DNA from: Sphingobacterium sp. CZ-2
Lineage (GTDB): Bacteria > Bacteroidota > Bacteroidia > Sphingobacteriales > Sphingobacteriaceae
Direction of reading: 5' to 3'
Assembly: GCF_004526235.1 (NCBI RefSeq)
Contig: NZ_CP038159.1
Span: 1,798,001-1,862,000 of the forward strand
DNA: 64,000 nt
How positions within the stretch are numbered: position 1 is the first letter of the stretch; the number at the start of each line of letters is the position of its first letter. The notes under the pieces are model-generated. The model saw only the letters and a program-made list of their open reading frames with translations, searched no databases and had not been told where the DNA came from. Below are positions 45,975-55,800 of the stretch, one piece after another. Made by a program: the position numbers and the translations under genes.

Positions 45975-46871
45975 ATGAAAACGAATTTATTGATGATGCT
46001 CTTGGCCGTCATTATTGGCATAGGCGCATGTAAAAAAGGGGATACTGGACCGATGGGTCCCCAAGGTGAAAAGGGAGATCAGGGGATACAAGGGGTAACG
46101 GGGATAAAGGGAGCTGATGGTTCCACGATATTTAGTGGAGCAGATGTTCCAACTGCAGCCATTGGTAAAAATGGCGACTTCTATTTCAGGACGGCAACTG
46201 GGGTGTTATATGGCCCTAAAACGGCAGCAGGTTGGGGAAATGGCACCAATCTGAAAGGTGCTAATGGCACGAATGGTACCAACGGAACAAATGGAACGAA
46301 CGGTACGAACGGAAAGGATGGGTCACAATTTTTATCAGGTACGGTCATACCCGATGCGGGTTTAGGGAAAGTAGGCGATTTCTATTTCAATACTGCCCAG
46401 ATGGTGCTTTATGGTCCAAAGACAGCTACAGGATGGGGTGTAGGCGCTAATTTAAAAGCAGATGCAAGAGTGATGTATTCTGGCTGGAAAACTAGTGTAA
46501 GGATGAAGGACTCTATCATGGATGGAACCGTCGCTCGGATTGCACACATTTATGCCCCCCAATTAACGGAAACCGTGATGGCATCTGCAGTTGTATTGAT
46601 GTATTTGGATTATGGTGGTGGTCCATTTCCGTTGCCCTATACAAGCAGGGCAGGAGGTAGGATGTCTACCATCACCTTTAAATTGAAGAAAAATGAAATT
46701 GTGGTTTATCGGTATGTATATGATGGCGGGGCATTGTTGATGTTGGGCTCACAGATTCAATTTCGCTATGTCATCATCCCAGGTAATATGTATATAGGTT
46801 TGAAGGAAAGAAATATAGATTTTGGAAATCCAGCTGCCGTGCAGCAAGCTTTGGAAACAATGGACAGGTAA
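45975..46871 (+). CDS. Collagen-like lipoprotein with a duplicated module
   Basis: A 298-residue lipoprotein (lipobox GIGAC, Cys19). Segments in order: a collagen-like Gly-X-Y run of nine triplets (22-49), a ~44-residue module containing GDFYFRTATGVLYGPKTAAG (50-93), a second collagen-like run made largely of repeated GTN (95-116), a second copy of the module containing GDFYFNTAQMVLYGPKTATG (117-160), and a ~138-residue C-terminal domain predicted to be mostly beta. It should be anchored at the outer membrane, probably with the collagen runs forming a trimeric stalk. No enzyme motif is seen. It stands alone between the IS element and a REP. Similar collagen-like proteins occur in Bacteroidota, but the function is unknown. 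Confidence 0.8.
   Translation: MKTNLLMMLLAVIIGIGACKKGDTGPMGPQGEKGDQGIQGVTGIKGADGSTIFSGADVPTAAIGKNGDFYFRTATGVLYGPKTAAGWGNGTNLKGANGTNGTNGTNGTNGTNGKDGSQFLSGTVIPDAGLGKVGDFYFNTAQMVLYGPKTATGWGVGANLKADARVMYSGWKTSVRMKDSIMDGTVARIAHIYAPQLTETVMASAVVLMYLDYGGGPFPLPYTSRAGGRMSTITFKLKKNEIVVYRYVYDGGALLMLGSQIQFRYVIIPGNMYIGLKERNIDFGNPAAVQQALETMDR
46263..46307 (+). repeat. 9-bp tandem repeat encoding Asn-Gly-Thr
   Basis: Five consecutive 9-bp units such as AATGGCACG, AATGGTACC and AACGGAACA code for Asn-Gly-Thr. Third positions vary, so the protein repeat is preserved while the DNA has diverged; this suggests selection on the protein and not recent slippage. Confidence 0.75.
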
Positions 46872-46887
46872 GAGGTTGTTTTTGAAA

Positions 46888-46961
46888 GATTGCTTCGTCG
46901 TGCCTCCTCGCAATGACGTTCCGATATAGGTCTAACTACTAAATACTAACTACTAACTACT
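46888..46961. repeat. Composite repeat: REP half plus TAACTAC run
   Basis: Begins GATTGCTTCGTCGTGCCTCC, continues to CGCAATGACG, then ATAGGTCTAACTACTAAATAC and repeated TAACTAC. The reverse complement of 24895-25000 has the same order and near-identical text, so this is a second copy of one dispersed composite element. Confidence 0.7.
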
Positions 46962-47010
46962 GTTATAAAAAAGAGAGGGTGTCATTTTGACACCCTCTCT
47001 TTTTTATAAC
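46962..47010. terminator. Long bidirectional terminator
   Basis: Perfect 22-bp inverted repeat with arms 46962-46983 and 46989-47010 and a 5-nt ATTTT loop. The GC-rich inner stem (GAGAGGGTGTC) is flanked by A and T runs that act as the T-tract for either strand. The right arm includes the stop codon of the DUF493 gene. Confidence 0.85.
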
Positions 47011-47327
47011 ATCATTACATCAGGTATTTCTGCTACCTTTTTGTAATAATCGATAACCTCATCTGCATTGTTCACATAGTTCTCGATCGAGATGGAAGTG
47101 TATTTCCCGCCTGAAGAGCTTTTTTCGGAAAACTTAGCGCTGGCATGTGTAAAAATCGCTTTCACCTGCTCCGCTTTGTCTGAATCTGTTTTCACTATAA
47201 ATTTAAAGGTGTAGATCGTAGGAAATTTCTCTACATCAATCAATTTCTCTTTAAAGTTTTTGTAAAAATCCTGTGGATTATTATCCTGTATATCTTTAAT
47301 GTTGATGTTGTTGTTAAAATCTGTCAT
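47004..47327 (-). CDS. DUF493 family protein (YbeD-like)
   Basis: A 107-residue cytoplasmic protein of the DUF493 (PF04359) family, related to YbeD, with an ACT-like fold. Visible marks are the FPTIYTFKFIVKTDSDKA stretch near residue 34 and SSSGGKYTSISIENYV near 71. The ~15 N-terminal residues are Asn/Asp-rich and probably disordered. It is the only gene on its strand here, ending in the long bidirectional terminator. Family members have been linked to regulation but no enzymatic role is known to me. Confidence 0.8.
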   Translation of the reverse strand: MTDFNNNINIKDIQDNNPQDFYKNFKEKLIDVEKFPTIYTFKFIVKTDSDKAEQVKAIFTHASAKFSEKSSSGGKYTSISIENYVNNADEVIDYYKKVAEIPDVMML

Positions 47328-47391
47328 TTTTCAATTTCTCCTTTCCCTTACTTAACAAATTGCATACCCAATGGTTTGGTATGACAAAAGG

Positions 47392-49647
47392 TTAGTTTTC
47401 CATCGAAGTAGGCCAGGATTTCCTTTTTGTTCCGAATTTGAAGTTCGGTTTTTCCGACATCTGGAATTCCAAGGTGCCTCCCTTGAGAATTTCCGAATGA
47501 GTGATAAACAGCTTATCGTATTTCTTACCATTCAATCGGATGGAATGGATATACCTGTTCCTGGAAGAATTATCCTTTGCGATAATGTGGAATGTTTTTC
47601 CATTTGGCATTTGTATGCTCGCCTTATCCAATACCGGGCTTCCGAATACATATTCTCCATTGACTGGTGAAGCGGGATATAAGCCCATCATGGACCATAC
47701 GGCCCAGGCACTCATTTGTCCGGCATCTTCATTACCGGCATAGCCATCTGGACGGTCATGGTACATGGAGTCTAAGATCGTGCGGACTTTTTCCTGGGTT
47801 TTCCAGGGTTTTCCAATGTAACTATACATATAAGCGATATGATGACTAGGTTCATTTCCATGAGCGTATTGGCCAATAAATCCTGAAGCATCCGGAGATT
47901 GGTTTTCACCAGTCATAATGGATGGTGCTTTGAAAAGGGTGTCTAACATCAGCTCCAATCCATTCTTTTTAGGGAATAATTTTGCTAAACCTCTCACATC
48001 ATGTGGCACAAAAAATGAATGTTGCCAAGCATTGCCTTCGATATATTGACTTTTGTCGAAATCGTGTTCCGAATAGAATGGATCAAAAGGTTCAAAGAAT
48101 TGGCCGTTTTTCAGTTTAGAGCGCATGAAACCCGTTTGTGGGTCAAAATGGTTTATATAATTCTTTGCTCGCTTGCTGAAGGTTTTAAAGTCCTCTTGTT
48201 TGCCCAATTTTTTGGCGACCAAGGAAATACAATAGTCGTCAAAAGCATATTCCAATGTTTTGGTTACTGAACCTCCGTTCACATCCTGTGGGACATAGCC
48301 ATATTCGATATAGGCCGGAACTTCACGGATTTTTTGATAGGCACTCGCCAACATGGCCTGATAAGCTTTTTCCTGATCGAGCCCCGGCCAATCTTTGAGG
48401 ATGGCATCGGCAATAACAGGGATGGCGTGGTAGCCGGTCATGGTATTGGTCTCAAAAGTACTCAAGTCCCAAACGGGTAAAAGGCCATTCTCTTCGTAAA
48501 AGGCCATCATACTCTGGAGGATATCTGTATATCTTTCCGCTTGCGTAATGGTAAATAAAGGTTTTAACGCTCGGAAAGTATCCCAAAGGGAAAATAGGGT
48601 ATATCGTTGTCCAGCATTAGGCATTTTATGGGATTCTCCTTTATAATTTTTATAGGCACCATCCGCATCCGAATATAAGGTAGGAGATAGAGCGGTATGG
48701 TATAGGGCCGTGTAAAAGATGGTTTTTAGTTTTTCGTCGGCCGATTCTACTTGGATTTTGGACAATTCTTTTTCCCACTTGTTTTGGGCTGAAGTCTTAG
48801 CGGCAATGAAATCCCAATCGGGTATTTCGTTCAATGCAGCCAATGCTTTTTCTTCGTTGCTCGTGGAAAGTGCAACTTTTAGGGCAACCTGGTTTTGGTT
48901 AGGAAAGGTAAATTGTGCATTTACTGCTTTTACGGGGCCAGAAGTGCTTGTGTTGGTTTGAGAGACGCTGGAAGAGCTGGTTTTTTCCCCATTTAATAAG
49001 TAGGTGGAGAAAGGCTTTTCAAATCGGATGGCGAAATAGATATGTTGTTTATTCGCCCAACCATAGGAATATCTTTTTCCAATTATGGTATGCTTATCAA
49101 TGATCTTTATTTCGGTATCCATAGGTCTATCCCAGTTAAAGGCATGGGCAAGATCCAAACGGATGGTTGGCCTACTGCCGGCAGGAAATTGGTATTGATG
49201 AAAACCTACTCGTTCTGAGGCCGTCAATTGAGCAAGGATGCCATTCTCTAGTTTTACTTGGTAAAATCCGGGGCTTGCCATTTCATCCTGATGGGAGAAT
49301 CTGACCCGGGTATCCAATCTGTTCTGTTCCACAGGGTTCGTTAGGGGCATAATAGCGATATCCAACCAATCACCAATACCTGTTCCGCTGAGGTGCATAT
49401 GGCTGAAGCCCGCAATGGAATCGGCAGAAATATGGTAACCGCTCACCCAGTCCCAGCCGCTCTTACCATTATCTGGTGATAACTGAACCAAGGAGAATGG
49501 AACGGTCGCTCCGGGATAGGTATGGCCATGGCCGCCGGTACCTATGAAAGGATCCACGTATTTGCTGAACTCTTGAGCCTTTAGGCCCAACGTGCCCAAT
49601 AAAAGGCCAGTTAACAGTGGTAAAAATCGTTTAAAATATATGATCAT
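47392..49647 (-). CDS. GH92 alpha-mannosidase
   Basis: A 751-residue exported glycosidase (signal peptide ending LGLKAQ) of family GH92, calcium-dependent exo-alpha-mannosidases usually acting on alpha-1,2, 1,3 or 1,4 mannose of N-glycans. The N-terminal beta-sandwich opens with DPFIGTGGHGHTYPGATVPF. The helical barrel holds TLFSLWDTFRALKPL (about 355) and the C-terminal catalytic region has GNEPSHHIAYMY and YAGNEDAGQMSAWAVWSMMG. Expected length for the family is 730-780. It is divergent from a LacI regulator, and the shared gap carries a repeated operator-like motif. No SusC/SusD adjoins it; the orphan third pair is the nearest candidate partner. Confidence 0.93.
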   Translation of the reverse strand: MIIYFKRFLPLLTGLLLGTLGLKAQEFSKYVDPFIGTGGHGHTYPGATVPFSLVQLSPDNGKSGWDWVSGYHISADSIAGFSHMHLSGTGIGDWLDIAIMPLTNPVEQNRLDTRVRFSHQDEMASPGFYQVKLENGILAQLTASERVGFHQYQFPAGSRPTIRLDLAHAFNWDRPMDTEIKIIDKHTIIGKRYSYGWANKQHIYFAIRFEKPFSTYLLNGEKTSSSSVSQTNTSTSGPVKAVNAQFTFPNQNQVALKVALSTSNEEKALAALNEIPDWDFIAAKTSAQNKWEKELSKIQVESADEKLKTIFYTALYHTALSPTLYSDADGAYKNYKGESHKMPNAGQRYTLFSLWDTFRALKPLFTITQAERYTDILQSMMAFYEENGLLPVWDLSTFETNTMTGYHAIPVIADAILKDWPGLDQEKAYQAMLASAYQKIREVPAYIEYGYVPQDVNGGSVTKTLEYAFDDYCISLVAKKLGKQEDFKTFSKRAKNYINHFDPQTGFMRSKLKNGQFFEPFDPFYSEHDFDKSQYIEGNAWQHSFFVPHDVRGLAKLFPKKNGLELMLDTLFKAPSIMTGENQSPDASGFIGQYAHGNEPSHHIAYMYSYIGKPWKTQEKVRTILDSMYHDRPDGYAGNEDAGQMSAWAVWSMMGLYPASPVNGEYVFGSPVLDKASIQMPNGKTFHIIAKDNSSRNRYIHSIRLNGKKYDKLFITHSEILKGGTLEFQMSEKPNFKFGTKRKSWPTSMEN

Positions 49648-49676
49648 AATGCAGTTTATTTCGATTTACAGCTTTT

Positions 49677-49684
49677 CAAATATA
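49677..49684 (-). promoter_or_regulatory. -7 element of the GH92 promoter
   Basis: Minus strand TATATTTG matches TAnnTTTG exactly, 29 bases before the start codon. A well-spaced -33 TTTG is not seen; the TTTAGC array lies in the place where it would be expected. Confidence 0.5.
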
Positions 49685-49708
49685 AGCTTTTAAATCAATT
49701 TAAACCCT

Positions 49709-49761
49709 TTTAGCAAATTATTTAGCGATTAATTTAGCATTTATTTGCTAAAATTTAGCTG
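49709..49761. promoter_or_regulatory. Phased TTTAGC array, probable LacI-type operator cluster
   Basis: TTTAGC occurs at 49709, 49721 and 49733, exactly 12 bases apart. It is followed by a palindrome GCTAAA-A-TTTAGC at 49749-49761, and by arms TTAGCA/TGCTAA at 49734-49751. It lies between divergent promoters of the GH92 and LacI genes and overlaps the spacer of the LacI promoter. Confidence 0.6.
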
Positions 49762-49777
49762 ATTTTATATATTTGGT
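49746..49777 (+). promoter_or_regulatory. Promoter of the second LacI gene
   Basis: TTTG at 49746-49749 and TATATTTG at 49770-49777, 20 bases apart, both exact consensus. The palindrome GCTAAA-A-TTTAGC sits in the spacer, consistent with autoregulation. Confidence 0.7.
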
Positions 49778-49806
49778 TTGTATAACATCAACAATAACCT
49801 ACAAAC

Positions 49807-50835
49807 ATGAAGAAGCGTATTTTGATCTCAGACATAGCCAAAAGCTTGGGCGTATCCGTTACGACCGTATCCTTTATCCTGAATGGGAAAGCGAAGGAAA
49901 AGCGGATCAGTGAAGGATTGACCAAGCGTGTATTGGATTATGTGAAAAAGGTCGGGTATAAACCAAATCAATTAGCACAGAGTCTGCGGACTGGCCAATC
50001 CAAGATTTTAGGATTGATCGTAGAAGATATTTCCAATCCGTTTTTCTCCAATGTAGCTAAGTATATCGAAAGGATAGCGTATGATAACGGCTACCACATC
50101 ATTTATTGCAGTATGGACAATGATGTAACAAAGGCTAAAGAACTTATACAGCTATTTTACGATCGTCAAGTAGATGGTTATATCATTACGCCGCCTGAGG
50201 GTTTGGAAGAAACAGTGGCTAATCTGATAAAAAATAACGTCCCAGTTGTTTTATTTGACCGTTACATCCCAAATTTGGAAACAAATTATGTGGTATTGGA
50301 TAATTTCAATGGAGCTTTTACGGCCACCAAGCACCTGTTGGAAAATCCTTCCAACAAGCGGGTCGGTTTTGTTTCCCTATTTTCGAACCAGACCCAGATG
50401 CGGGACCGTTTGGAAGGTTATATGAAAGCCATTGACGATTTCCAACAGCAGGCCTACATCAAAAAGATCAAGATTGATGAAGATGAGGCATCGTCCATCG
50501 AACAATTGCACGAATTTATCGCATCCAATAAACTGGATGCTGTATTATTTGCCACGAATTATCTGGCAATCCATGGGTTGAAGGCCATCAAGGAATATAA
50601 AATGAAATTACCCCATATGGTCGCCTATGATGACCACACTCTTTTCAGCTTATATGAGCCGGGAATTTCGGTGGTCACCCAAGATACTGCAACCATTGCC
50701 AATGAACTTATCCATACACTCTTGAATGAGATTAAAGGAAAGAACAAGGAATTGCAGAAAATTACCATTCCAAGTGAACTGTTGGTTCGCGGATCTTCCG
50801 TTATTTCTGAGGAGGCGCTGGAACAAACTTCATAG
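49807..50835 (+). CDS. LacI-family regulator beside the GH92 gene
   Basis: A 342-residue LacI-type regulator. The HTH is [20 protein letters not shown] at residues 4-23, then a hinge region with [15 protein letters not shown], and a ligand-binding domain with [20 protein letters not shown] and [10 protein letters not shown]. The start ATG is 30 bases downstream of a consensus promoter. It is divergent from GH92 and shares an intergenic operator-like array with it, so it probably controls mannosidase expression and its own; the effector is presumably a mannose-containing sugar. The last 35 bases overlap the 3' end of msrB on the opposite strand. Confidence 0.9.
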   Translation: MKKRILISDIAKSLGVSVTTVSFILNGKAKEKRISEGLTKRVLDYVKKVGYKPNQLAQSLRTGQSKILGLIVEDISNPFFSNVAKYIERIAYDNGYHIIYCSMDNDVTKAKELIQLFYDRQVDGYIITPPEGLEETVANLIKNNVPVVLFDRYIPNLETNYVVLDNFNGAFTATKHLLENPSNKRVGFVSLFSNQTQMRDRLEGYMKAIDDFQQQAYIKKIKIDEDEASSIEQLHEFIASNKLDAVLFATNYLAIHGLKAIKEYKMKLPHMVAYDDHTLFSLYEPGISVVTQDTATIANELIHTLLNEIKGKNKELQKITIPSELLVRGSSVISEEALEQTS

Positions 50836-51265
50836 AAATAGAATTCACACAATGTCTCGTGTTTTTGGAGGTGAATCCTTCTCCTTCAAAAACATGGCCT
50901 AGGTGGGCATCACATTTCGCACATAAAATCTCCACTCTTCTTCCGTCTGCATCGACCTCCCTGCGCACAGCACCCTTGATTTCATCATCAAAACTTGGCC
51001 ATCCACAGTGGGATTCAAACTTATCATCTGATTTGTACAAAGGGGCATCGCAGCGTTTGCACACATAGGTACCTTTCGCTTTATTGTCCAATAGTTTTCC
51101 TGTAAAAGGTCTCTCGGTACCTTTTTGAAGGATGACGTACTCTTCTTCAGGGGTTAGTTTGTTGTATTTTGTTGTGTCGTTCATAGCGATTTTGGTTTTG
51201 GGCTGTTGCGACTGCGCACAACCGGTAAAAACAAATAAAAATAAAATGCAAATTATTATTCTCAT
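50801..51265 (-). CDS. msrB: Peptide-methionine (R)-S-oxide reductase, lipoprotein form
   Basis: A 154-residue MsrB enzyme that reduces methionine-R-sulfoxide in proteins. Both zinc CxxC pairs are present (CKRC and CAKC), with HCGWPSF, GHVF and the catalytic Cys in RHCVNSISM. The N-terminus is a lipoprotein signal (FVFTGC), so it is likely periplasm-facing and repairs exported proteins; that differs from the common cytoplasmic MsrB. It lies just upstream of the respiratory operon on the opposite strand. Its 3' end overlaps the LacI gene end by 35 bases in convergent orientation. Confidence 0.92.
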   Translation of the reverse strand: MRIIICILFLFVFTGCAQSQQPKTKIAMNDTTKYNKLTPEEEYVILQKGTERPFTGKLLDNKAKGTYVCKRCDAPLYKSDDKFESHCGWPSFDDEIKGAVRREVDADGRRVEILCAKCDAHLGHVFEGEGFTSKNTRHCVNSISMKFVPAPPQK

Positions 51266-51388
51266 AGTACCACTAAGTTAGGGAATAATTGGGAGTAAAA
51301 AATCAGATTAGTGTTAATTATTGGCATGTAGGACAACAAATGCAAAGCTATTTAGAATGATTATAAATTGATAAATTAAGTCATCAAA

Positions 51389-51421
51389 TTGTCAGTGATT
51401 GCTTAATAAGTTATACTTTTG
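51389..51421 (+). promoter_or_regulatory. Promoter of the act respiratory operon
   Basis: TTG at 51389-51391 and TACTTTTG (TAnnTTTG) at 51414-51421, 22 bases apart. The actA start is 84 bases downstream. No other gene or structure is seen in 51266-51505. Confidence 0.5.
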
Positions 51422-51505
51422 TGCATTGTTTTGTACGGTATTGTGTACCTATAGTAGAGAGTCAACAATTAATTATTACACATAAAATAGTATAAAGTGC
51501 TAAAT

Positions 51506-52786
51506 ATGAGAAATATCTCATCCGTTTTAGGAAGACTTGCGAAGTCAATATCAGTAAGTTTGGTATTGTTATTTGCCGTTACTACTGCTGCGCAAGCGCA
51601 GGATGCTGCGAATGGTGCTGCGCTATTCAAAGCGAATGCATGTCAGTCATGTCACACGTTGGGAAGGAATGGCGTTGGACCTGACTTGTTAGGGTTGTCA
51701 GAACGTCGTGAAATGGGCTGGATTGTGAAATGGATTCACAACCCACAAGGTATGATCGATGCTGGAGACCCAATTGCATTGGAGTTGAAAGGGAAGTACC
51801 CAACAGTGATGACTCCATTTGCGAGTTTATCTGAATCAGATATCGCTGACATGGTAGCTTATTTGGACGCGGAGAAGGTTAAAGCTGAAGAGAAGAAAAA
51901 TTCTCCTGCTGCTGCCGGTGCTGCTGCAAGTTCGGATGCAAACACCATGATGATCATCGGATTGGTTGCCTTATTTGTGGTTGCCATTGCCGTTATCTTC
52001 GCGTTGAACAGAGTGACCAAAACTTTGGAGCGTGTTATTGCCAACAACCAAGCAGCTATTGCTGAGGCACAGGCAAGACATGAAGAGGCAGGCGAAAGCA
52101 ATACGGCTAAATTTGCTCAAGCATTCCTTAAGAATAAGAAATTGGTATTCTTCGTGGTATTGATGGTGGTAGGTCTTTTAGGAGCTGCAGGATGGAACAC
52201 GATGTGGAACGTAGGTGTTCACCAAGGTTACAAACCTGTTCAGCCTATTAAATTCTCGCACCAGATCCACGCTGGGGTAAACCAAATCGAATGTCAATAT
52301 TGTCACGGTGGTGCATTCAAATCTAAAAATGCATCTATTCCATCTGCGAATGTTTGTATGAACTGTCACAATACGGTAACAGCATCTGACCATTACGATG
52401 GACAAACATCACCTGAGATTGCGAAACTATACCGCGCGGTAGACTGGGATCAAGAAACCAGAACTTACGGTACCAATACTAGACCGATCGAATGGGTTAG
52501 AATTCACAACCTTCCTGATTTTGCGTATTTCAACCACTCCCAGCACGTTGTTGTAGCGGGTGTTGAGTGTCAAACATGTCACGGTCCTATTCAGGATATG
52601 GAAGAAGTTTACCAATACTCACCACTAACCATGAAATGGTGTGTTGACTGTCACAAAGAGACTGAGGTTAATAAGGATAATGCTTATTACGACCAGTTGA
52701 TCGAAGCTCACGAGAAATTGAAAAAAGGTGAGAAGATGACAGCAGCGATGATCGGTGGATTAGAGTGTGGTAAATGTCACTATTAA
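51506..52786 (+). CDS. actA: Alternative complex III subunit ActA, multiheme cytochrome c
   Basis: A 426-residue exported cytochrome of the quinol:cytochrome c oxidoreductase. Six CxxCH heme motifs are visible: CQSCH near residue 45, CQYCH near 263, CMNCH near 285, CQTCH near 355, CVDCH near 379 and CGKCH near 421. The first belongs to an N-terminal monoheme cytochrome c domain, and a membrane segment (about 150-170) plus a second one near 215 separate it from the pentaheme domain typical of ActA. A GTG codon at 51497 is in frame, but ATG 51506 gives a better signal peptide. First gene of the act operon. Confidence 0.9.
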   Translation: MRNISSVLGRLAKSISVSLVLLFAVTTAAQAQDAANGAALFKANACQSCHTLGRNGVGPDLLGLSERREMGWIVKWIHNPQGMIDAGDPIALELKGKYPTVMTPFASLSESDIADMVAYLDAEKVKAEEKKNSPAAAGAAASSDANTMMIIGLVALFVVAIAVIFALNRVTKTLERVIANNQAAIAEAQARHEEAGESNTAKFAQAFLKNKKLVFFVVLMVVGLLGAAGWNTMWNVGVHQGYKPVQPIKFSHQIHAGVNQIECQYCHGGAFKSKNASIPSANVCMNCHNTVTASDHYDGQTSPEIAKLYRAVDWDQETRTYGTNTRPIEWVRIHNLPDFAYFNHSQHVVVAGVECQTCHGPIQDMEEVYQYSPLTMKWCVDCHKETEVNKDNAYYDQLIEAHEKLKKGEKMTAAMIGGLECGKCHY

Positions 52787-52826
52787 TGAATTAATTTAGA
52801 AATACAGAATCTTATATATAGCTTAA

Positions 52827-55800
52827 ATGGAAAGCAATAAAAAATATTGGAAAGGCTTAGAAGAGTTAAATCAAACACCTGCTTTTGTTGAAGGAAGCAA
52901 GGGAGAGTTTGCTGAGTCTATTCCTGTAGAAGATGTGTTAAACGAAGCTGGTTTAAGTACAAAGACTCCTCGTCGTGATTTCTTAAAGGCTTTAGGTTTC
53001 GGTTTGGGAGCTGTTACATTAGCAGCTTGTAACCGTACGCCAATTCATAAGGCTGTTCCTTATGTGATCAAACCAGAGGAAATCACTCCAGGTATTCCTA
53101 ACTTCTACGCTTCATCCTTCAATGGTCAGAGTGTAATCGTTAGAACACGCGAAGGACGTCCTATCTCGTTAGAAGCTAACCCAAATGCTGTTGGATTAAA
53201 TCAAGGTACAGATGCGAGCACTTCGGCTTCGGTACTTGATCTATACGACATGTCTAAATTACAGGCTCCACAGATTGGTGGCAAGGATGTAAGTTGGGCA
53301 CAATTGGATAAAGCGGTTGTAGACGCATTGAATAAAGCACAGGCTGCCGGAAAACAGATCACGATTGTTTCGGATACAGTAAACAGTCCGTCGACTTTGG
53401 CTGCCATTGCTGCACTTGCTGCTAAATACCCTGCAACACAACATGTTCAGGTTGATGCAGTTTCTTACAGCGGTATCATCGAAGCAAACAGAGCTTCTTT
53501 CGGTAAAGCTGTTATCCCTTCTTACCATTTTGACAATGCACAAGTTGTTGTATCCGTTGCAGCAGATTTCTTGGGTTCTTGGTTAGCTGGTGAGGAGCAT
53601 ACTCAAGATTATATCAAAAACCGTGACCATAAATCATTGAAAGGTGGTAAAATGTCACGCCATATCCAATTTGAATCTGGTCTATCGATGACTGGTTCGA
53701 ATGCTGACGTTCGTGCAGCGATCAAACCTTCTGAAGAAGGAGCAGTATTGATCGGCTTGTACAATGCCATCACAGGATCTTCCATCGCGGGAGGTACTAC
53801 TAATGCGAAAGCAACCACTATCCTTAAATTAGCTGCTGCTGAATTAGTAAAAGCTAGAGGAGCTGCAGTTGTTGTTGCAGGATCAAACGATATCAATACG
53901 CAAGTATTGGTCAACGCGATCAACTCGGCATTAGGTGCTTACGGATCAATTATTGATTTGGATAATTATTCTAAACAATATCAAGGTTCGGATGCCGCAT
54001 TCCAACAATTCTTGACAGCAGCAAAAGCTGGACAAGTAGGAGTGGCCTTCTTCTTAAACAGTAACCCAGTATATAACTACTTCAAAGCAGAAGATGCAAA
54101 AGCAGCAATTGCGAAAGTAGATTATACGGTATCCTTCGCTGATAGAGCTGATGAAACAGCATCAGAATTGAAAGCGATCGCTCCAAATTGTACTTTCTTA
54201 GAGGCTTGGGGTGATGCATCAGCAAAAGAAGGATTATTCACGATCATCCAACCAACGATCAACCCAGTTTTCAACACCCGCCAAGCAGAGCAATCTTTAT
54301 TGACTTGGGCAGGTGTGAACAAATCCATTCATGATTTCGTAAAAGAAACTTGGGAAACCACTATCCTTGCAGGTACTGGAAAAGCTTGGAAAGATGTATT
54401 ACAACAAGGTTTTGTTTACAAAGGATCAACTACAGGATCTGCTTATGCTTCAAACGCTGATGTAAATGCTGCTGCTGCAGCTATCGTAAATGATAGCAAA
54501 CGCGTTTCTGGCGGTGTAGAATTGAAATTATACGAATCTACTACCTTAAGAGATGGTCGTTATGCAAACAATGCTTACTTACAAGAATTGCCTGATCCGG
54601 TATCCAAAGTAACTTGGGACAACTATGCTGCCATCAACCCTGTTGATGCGGAGGAATTAGGAGTTAAAGAAACAGGAAAAGTTACTGTTGAAGCGAATGG
54701 CTACAAAGTAGATCTTCCTGTGATCTTGCAACCAGGTCAAGCAAGAGGTACTGTTTCAGTAGCTGTGGGTTACGGCCGTACGAAAGTAGGTAAAGCAGGT
54801 AATGAGGTAGGGGTGAATGCTTATCCATTTGCTAGTCTGGTTAATGGAACTATCCAATTGTCTGCAAAAGCGACAGTTTCCAAAGCATCAGGCATCTACG
54901 AATTAGCTCAAACACAAACACACCACACGATTGAAGGACGTAACATCGTTCGCGAAACTTCATTCGCTAAATACTTGAAAGATCCTAACTCAGAATCTGG
55001 TCGTTTCGCAGATACGCACCAAACTTATGACTTGTGGAACAAGTTTGAACAACCGGGTCACCGTTGGGTGATGGCGATCGACTTGAACGCTTGTACAGGA
55101 TGTGGATCATGTATCGTGGCATGTAACGTAGAAAACAATATCCCAGTAGTAGGACGCGATGAGGTTCGCCGTCGTCGTGAAATGCACTGGTTGCGTATCG
55201 ACCGTTACTATACCCTAGAAAATGGAGAAGCTTCTTTAACAAAAGAGAAAGAGATTGCAAAAGCTGACGGCATGGATTACGAAAGTGTAACCGTTGTTCA
55301 CCAGCCGATGCTATGTCAACACTGTGAGCACGCACCTTGTGAGACGGTATGTCCGGTATTAGCTACTGTACACTCATCTGAAGGTCTTAACCACATGGCT
55401 TATAACCGTTGTTTCGGAACACGTTACTGTGCGAACAACTGTCCATACAAAGTACGTCGTTTCAACTGGTTCAACTACTGGAATGATTCTCGTTTTGATA
55501 ACTATCTGAACAATGAATTCACGCAATTGGTATTGAATCCTGATGTAACTACACGTTCTCGTGGGGTTATGGAGAAATGTTCAATGTGTATCCAACGTAT
55601 CCAAGCTGGTAAATTACAAGCGAAGATCGAAAACCGTAAAGTAAAAGACGGAGATATTAAGATGGCTTGTCAAGCAGCATGTTCTGCCAATGCTATCATC
55701 TTTGGAGATGCAAACGATCCGGAGTCAGAAGTTTCTAAAGCATTACGTAACGAACGTGTTTATTACGTATTGGAAGAAATCAACGTTCAACCAAATATTG

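Noticed and set aside
46263..46307. Possible phase-variation repeat tract
   Set aside because: Units are 9 bp (in frame) and have diverged third positions, so slippage would not switch the gene off and appears old.
49709..49761. Possible CRISPR-like array
   Set aside because: Repeat unit is only 6 bp with 12-bp spacing, no spacers, no cas genes; regulatory sites explain it better.
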